A DNA stretch of 64,000 nt from CAJQQY01 sp045106765 (GTDB lineage Bacteria > Bacteroidota > Bacteroidia > Chitinophagales > Saprospiraceae), in the NCBI GenBank assembly GCA_045106765.1, contig JBGCFD010000046.1:1-64000 (forward strand), in the 5' to 3' direction. The translations under genes and the position numbers were made by a program. The notes under the pieces were generated by a model that was not told where the DNA came from, made no database searches, and was given only the letters and a program-made list of their open reading frames with translations. Each line of letters opens with the position of its first letter. Positions within the stretch are counted from its first letter, which is position 1. Shown here piece after piece: positions 60,462 to 64,000 of the stretch.

Positions 60462-62558
60462 TTGAAAAAAAAATTCCCTTTCTTACTTTCCATCATTTGG
60501 CTGATTCTTATTTTCTTCATCAATCCGATTGGTGAATTTCCATTGAACGATGATTGGTCTTACACTCATAATGTCAAAGCCTTGGCACTTGATCATCAAA
60601 TTACTTTTGATGATTGGGGAGCAATGACTTTGATTGCGCACACTATCTGGGGAACTTTATTTTGTAAAATATTTGGATTCTCTTTTACCGCACTCCGAGT
60701 ATCAACTTTGATCATAAGTTGGATAGGTTTGTTGGCAACTTTTTTCTTTTTTAGAGAAGGAGGTTTAGAGAAAAAAAAAGCATTTTGGGCGACCCTTCTA
60801 ATTGCTTTAAATCCACTTTATTTAGTACTTTCCTTTAGTTATATGACAGACATTCCATTTATGTGTTTTGTTATTTTGTCCGCATTATTTTTTTTAAAAT
60901 TCATTCATAAAAAACCGAATTATAACCTCTATTGGGCAACAGTATTTTCCGTCATTGCTACTTTGATTCGACAACCTGGAATTCTACTCCCGCTTTCTTT
61001 CTTTTTTATTTATATTTTAAAAAATAAAACTTCGTTAAAATCTGTATTTCAATCAGTTATACCTCTTTTTTCAACAACTACGATTTTAATTCTATTCACC
61101 ACATGGCGAAAAAACAACTACGGATTGTCTAATAGTTTTGGAACTACAGATCATTTGATTGAAAATATTTTCAATGGAAAAATTACGCAAAATTTAAGCG
61201 AGCAAGCTCATGGAATTTTTATTTATTGGGGGATATTTTTATTGCCGTTTCTGTTTATTTCATTTTCTTATTTTTGGAAAAAAGAAGACTGGAAAACTCG
61301 GCTTCTCGTGTTTGTAATTACGCTGTTATGCATCTTTCCCTTTTTGGAAAAATGGAATTATCCTTTGCATGGAAACATCATTTTTAATTTAGGAATAGGA
61401 CCACATATTCTGGCAGAATACCCTGAATCCTATTCTCCCTATTTTTCAGTATCGGAGTGGAACAATTTAAAATTAATCGGTTTCATTGGCGGCGTAAATA
61501 TATTGTTATGGCTTTGGTTTCGATTTATCCAAACCTTATTTTTTTTGATAAAAAGAGAAACAGAAAAAGTAAATTGGGCAACTGCATTTTCTCTCACCAC
61601 CGCTGGGATTTACTTTTTCTTTTTGATGACAAATGATTATTTTTTTGATCGATATTATCTGATGCCGCTCCCCTTTTTGGTTTTAATAATTTTTCCAAAA
61701 AATCATACCGCTAATATCTTTATATTAAAAAAATGGACAACAATTCCTGCCGCAGCAATATTTTCTATGATTGCTTTTTTTTCCATCACAGCAACCAAAG
61801 ACAATCTATCCTGGAATCGAACTCGTTGGAAAGCAACTGAATTTGCTATCAACAAATTGAACATTCCGATTAAAAATATTAATGGTGGTTTTGAATTTAA
61901 TGGTTGGAATCGACGAGGTGTTCCACTTCCAACAAATTGGGGCAATCAAAATTGGTGGCAAAATAAAGAGGGACAATTCACCCTTTCTAGCGGACCGCTT
62001 TGTGGATACGAAACAATCAAAACATTTCCTAATTCCAAAATCCTTCCACCTCAAAAGGATACTATTTTTATTTTAAAAAAATCAAAAATTGCCTCTTCTG
62101 AAATTATTCGATGCGATGCAGAAACACTAACTTTTGATTCTACCAATTTTCAAAGCAACTTAGAAAATTATGTTTTTGGAAATATTGAAACTCGATCCTC
62201 TGAACAAAAACATACAGGCAATTACAGTATTCTAACCAATGAAAAAACACCATTTGGTTTTACCATAAAATTAGGCAACGTCAGCCCCTGCGAGAGAATT
62301 TGGTTCCAAGTATGGAGATTCCCAACCAAATCAACCGCAGCAATTGTTGGAGCAGCATCCAATCCAAAAGATTTTTATCAGTTAGGAAAAAACAAAATTT
62401 TGCAGACCAAAGAAAATGGTTGGAGTCAAATAACGACCGAATTTGTCGTCCCAAAAAACTTTCGAGATTCCAATTTGGTATTTTATATTTTTAACCCAAC
62501 AAAAAATAATACTTGGTTTGATGACCTAGAAATCACTAGATTGAAAATAGAGAATTGA
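60462..62558 (+). CDS. Membrane glycosyltransferase of the GT39/ArnT type (paralogue 1)
   Basis: A 698-residue protein started at TTG (60462); the next in-frame Met is about 50 residues in and would remove the first helix. About ten transmembrane helices occupy residues 5-455. The first loop carries FPLNDDWSYTHN, with the Asp-Asp pair typical of GT-C enzymes of the GT39/ArnT kind, and DDWGAMTLIAHTIWG follows. The C-terminal 200 residues form a soluble domain ending in a β-sandwich (GNYSILTNEKTPFGFTIKLG ... WFDDLEITRLK). It is expected to transfer a sugar from a lipid-linked donor at the periplasmic face; acceptor unknown. Confidence 0.8.
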   Translation: MKKKFPFLLSIIWLILIFFINPIGEFPLNDDWSYTHNVKALALDHQITFDDWGAMTLIAHTIWGTLFCKIFGFSFTALRVSTLIISWIGLLATFFFFREGGLEKKKAFWATLLIALNPLYLVLSFSYMTDIPFMCFVILSALFFLKFIHKKPNYNLYWATVFSVIATLIRQPGILLPLSFFFIYILKNKTSLKSVFQSVIPLFSTTTILILFTTWRKNNYGLSNSFGTTDHLIENIFNGKITQNLSEQAHGIFIYWGIFLLPFLFISFSYFWKKEDWKTRLLVFVITLLCIFPFLEKWNYPLHGNIIFNLGIGPHILAEYPESYSPYFSVSEWNNLKLIGFIGGVNILLWLWFRFIQTLFFLIKRETEKVNWATAFSLTTAGIYFFFLMTNDYFFDRYYLMPLPFLVLIIFPKNHTANIFILKKWTTIPAAAIFSMIAFFSITATKDNLSWNRTRWKATEFAINKLNIPIKNINGGFEFNGWNRRGVPLPTNWGNQNWWQNKEGQFTLSSGPLCGYETIKTFPNSKILPPQKDTIFILKKSKIASSEIIRCDAETLTFDSTNFQSNLENYVFGNIETRSSEQKHTGNYSILTNEKTPFGFTIKLGNVSPCERIWFQVWRFPTKSTAAIVGAASNPKDFYQLGKNKILQTKENGWSQITTEFVVPKNFRDSNLVFYIFNPTKNNTWFDDLEITRLKIEN

Positions 62559-62651
62559 TTTTCATTTTTTCGCCATCTACAATAATTTTAGCATCTTGCA
62601 GTTCCAATTTTAAAACGAAAAAAAATTTAAAACAAGCAACGAAAACACATC

Positions 62652-64000
62652 TTGAAAAAATACTTAACCTTTCCATTTCTCCTTTCCATCATTTGGCTAA
62701 TCTGCATCATTTTAGTCAACCCATTAGGCGATTTTCCGCTCAATGATGATTGGTCATATGGTCGAAATGCAAAAGCACTCGCCTTGGAAAATGAAATATT
62801 TTTTGATGATTGGGGTGCTATGACTTTAATCGTACACACGATGTGGGGAGCATTCTTTTGTAAAATGTTTGGCTTCTCATTTACGGTACTTCGCTTCTCC
62901 ACTTTAATTTTAGGATGGGCTGGTTTGTTGGTGACCAATTTATTTTTTCAAGAAGGAGGCATGAGTAAAAAACAGGCTGGGTGGGCAACACTTTTACTAT
63001 GTTTTAATCCTTATTTTTTTATGAACTCATTCACTTACATGACAGAAGTTCCATTCCTTTTTTTCTTTATCTCTTCTGCCTATTTCGCCCTCAAAAGTAT
63101 TAATGACAAAAGTGATTATAACATTATATTTGCATCTATATTTTCCATTCTTGCCGTACTCATCAGGCAACATGCAGTATTAGTTCCACTAGCTTTCTTT
63201 TTTATATTTATAATAAAAAAGAAAGCTTCATTAAAGACTATTGGTCAATCAGTTACACCACTATTTTTAACTTTTGGCGCATTAACAATCTTTACGAACT
63301 GGAGAAATTCGCAATATGGTTTATCTCAAAACTTTGGAAGTACCAATACTCTTTACGAAAGCATCTTCAATGGAAGATTAGAGTTTGCTTTACAATACAA
63401 AGCTCAATATTTTTTCGTCTATTGGGGGCTTTTTTTACTCCCTATTTTAATTCTACTTGTCCCTTATTTTTGGAAAAAAATACCTAAAGCTGGGATGCTT
63501 TTTTCAGTAATTCTGACATTAATTATTTGCTATCCTTACTTCTCTAGCCATCGAGACTTTTTGGGAAACACCTTTCATAACTTAGGAGTTGGATTCATGG
63601 CACTTCCTACAAATTCAGAAATTTCTCCTCCAAAAATTGGTACAAATGATTGGGAAAATCTTTTTTTAATATCACTCTTTGCAGGTACCTTATTGTTCAA
63701 ATGGATTTTGATTCGCACCGCTCAAGTTTTTATTTTTATCAAAAATAAAAAATCGGAACAAGTCAATTGGAGTACTCCTTTTGCATTAATTATTTGCTTT
63801 GCTTATTTCTGCTTTTTGATGTTGAACAATCATTATATTGATCGATATAATTTATTGGCTGTTCCTTTCTTGATTCTACTAATTGCACCTTATCATCAAC
63901 CAGTCCATCTTCCAAAACCATTCAAAGTCTTAGCTTCAATTGCTTTTTTTATTACTGTATTTTTTTCAATTGGAGCGACTCATGATTACTTATCTTGGAA
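62652..64000 (+). CDS. Membrane glycosyltransferase paralogue 2, cut by the window end
   Basis: An open frame from TTG (62652) to the right edge, at least 449 codons with no stop. It repeats the neighbour almost residue for residue in its opening: LLSIIWLI, FPLNDDWSYGRNAKALALE, then DDWGAMTLIVHTMWG and IRQHAVLVPL. The same TTG-AAA-AAA start occurs in both genes. It shares the multi-helix GT-C layout, and the C-terminal domain lies outside the window. It starts 93 bp after its paralogue and is probably in the same operon. Confidence 0.85.
   Translation, partial: MKKYLTFPFLLSIIWLICIILVNPLGDFPLNDDWSYGRNAKALALENEIFFDDWGAMTLIVHTMWGAFFCKMFGFSFTVLRFSTLILGWAGLLVTNLFFQEGGMSKKQAGWATLLLCFNPYFFMNSFTYMTEVPFLFFFISSAYFALKSINDKSDYNIIFASIFSILAVLIRQHAVLVPLAFFFIFIIKKKASLKTIGQSVTPLFLTFGALTIFTNWRNSQYGLSQNFGSTNTLYESIFNGRLEFALQYKAQYFFVYWGLFLLPILILLVPYFWKKIPKAGMLFSVILTLIICYPYFSSHRDFLGNTFHNLGVGFMALPTNSEISPPKIGTNDWENLFLISLFAGTLLFKWILIRTAQVFIFIKNKKSEQVNWSTPFALIICFAYFCFLMLNNHYIDRYNLLAVPFLILLIAPYHQPVHLPKPFKVLASIAFFITVFFSIGATHDYLSW

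Noticed and set aside
62555..62938. Short frames on both strands over the start of the second glycosyltransferase
   Set aside because: They are shadows of the long TTG-started frame that continues to the window end.

Overview
The window is a stretch of AT-rich chromosome from a Bacteroidota bacterium, most likely a member of the Saprospiria or a near relative. The evidence is the set of type IX secretion (T9SS) substrates with type A and type B (gliding-motility-associated, CHU_C) C-terminal domains, a PorP/SprF partner protein, a bacillithiol-type deacetylase (BshB1), many SPII lipoproteins, and promoters of the Bacteroidota form TTG-N20-TAnnTTTG (clear at 7225-7255 and 13035-13065). No rRNA, tRNA, CRISPR array, phage or transposase was seen. 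Most of the window reads as ordinary core and accessory chromosome with strong bidirectional terminators between convergent genes.

Layout. 0-9.9 kb: small membrane and lipoproteins, a Nudix-like protein without a Nudix box, TruC, an Lrp-type regulator, MarC, a secreted peptidoglycan-recognition amidase, an outer-membrane barrel, an EamA exporter, a DCC-family membrane protein behind a palindromic operator candidate, a TPR protein and a truncated haemoglobin. 10-19 kb: a two-subunit Tat-exported molybdenum hydroxylase, a DUF4272 protein, a WG-repeat protein and a DUF1826-like orphan flanked by 13-bp direct repeats. 19-24 kb: DEAD-box helicase, CrtO-like acyltransferase, a lipoprotein and LepA. 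24-34 kb: surface locus with a 1761-residue adhesin of 13 PKD-like repeats, its SprF partner, and three T9SS proteins, two of which combine dockerin-like and cohesin-like modules. 34.5-46.8 kb: a Deg protease, three related sensor histidine kinases without response regulators, an acyl-CoA carboxylase subunit and an RNA methyltransferase. 46.8-49.2 kb: the peptide locus and thiol genes. 50-60.4 kb: FG-GAP/ASPIC lipoprotein, GNAT, two CHU_C adhesins, a SUKH protein and FabH. 60.4 kb to the right edge: two tandem paralogous membrane glycosyltransferases, the second cut by the window.

Most unusual feature. Between a TPR histidine kinase and bshB1 lie two tiny minus-strand genes (46892-47062 and 47521-47649). 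Both encode the same 27-residue double-glycine leader ending in MKNLKGG, followed by completely different Cys-free Gly/Pro/Asp-rich cores of 29 and 15 residues. They arose by a roughly 0.6-kb direct tandem duplication that also copied the upstream leader region and the 3' end of bshB1; the latter survives as a pseudogene with a nonsense codon. Leader and 5' hairpin stems are preserved while cores differ, the pattern expected for exported peptide toxins or signals cut by a C39-type transporter. No such transporter is in the window.

The window also has several families of intergenic palindromes (15004-15070 and 56891-56959; 8121-8176; 54144-54269; 36020-36090).
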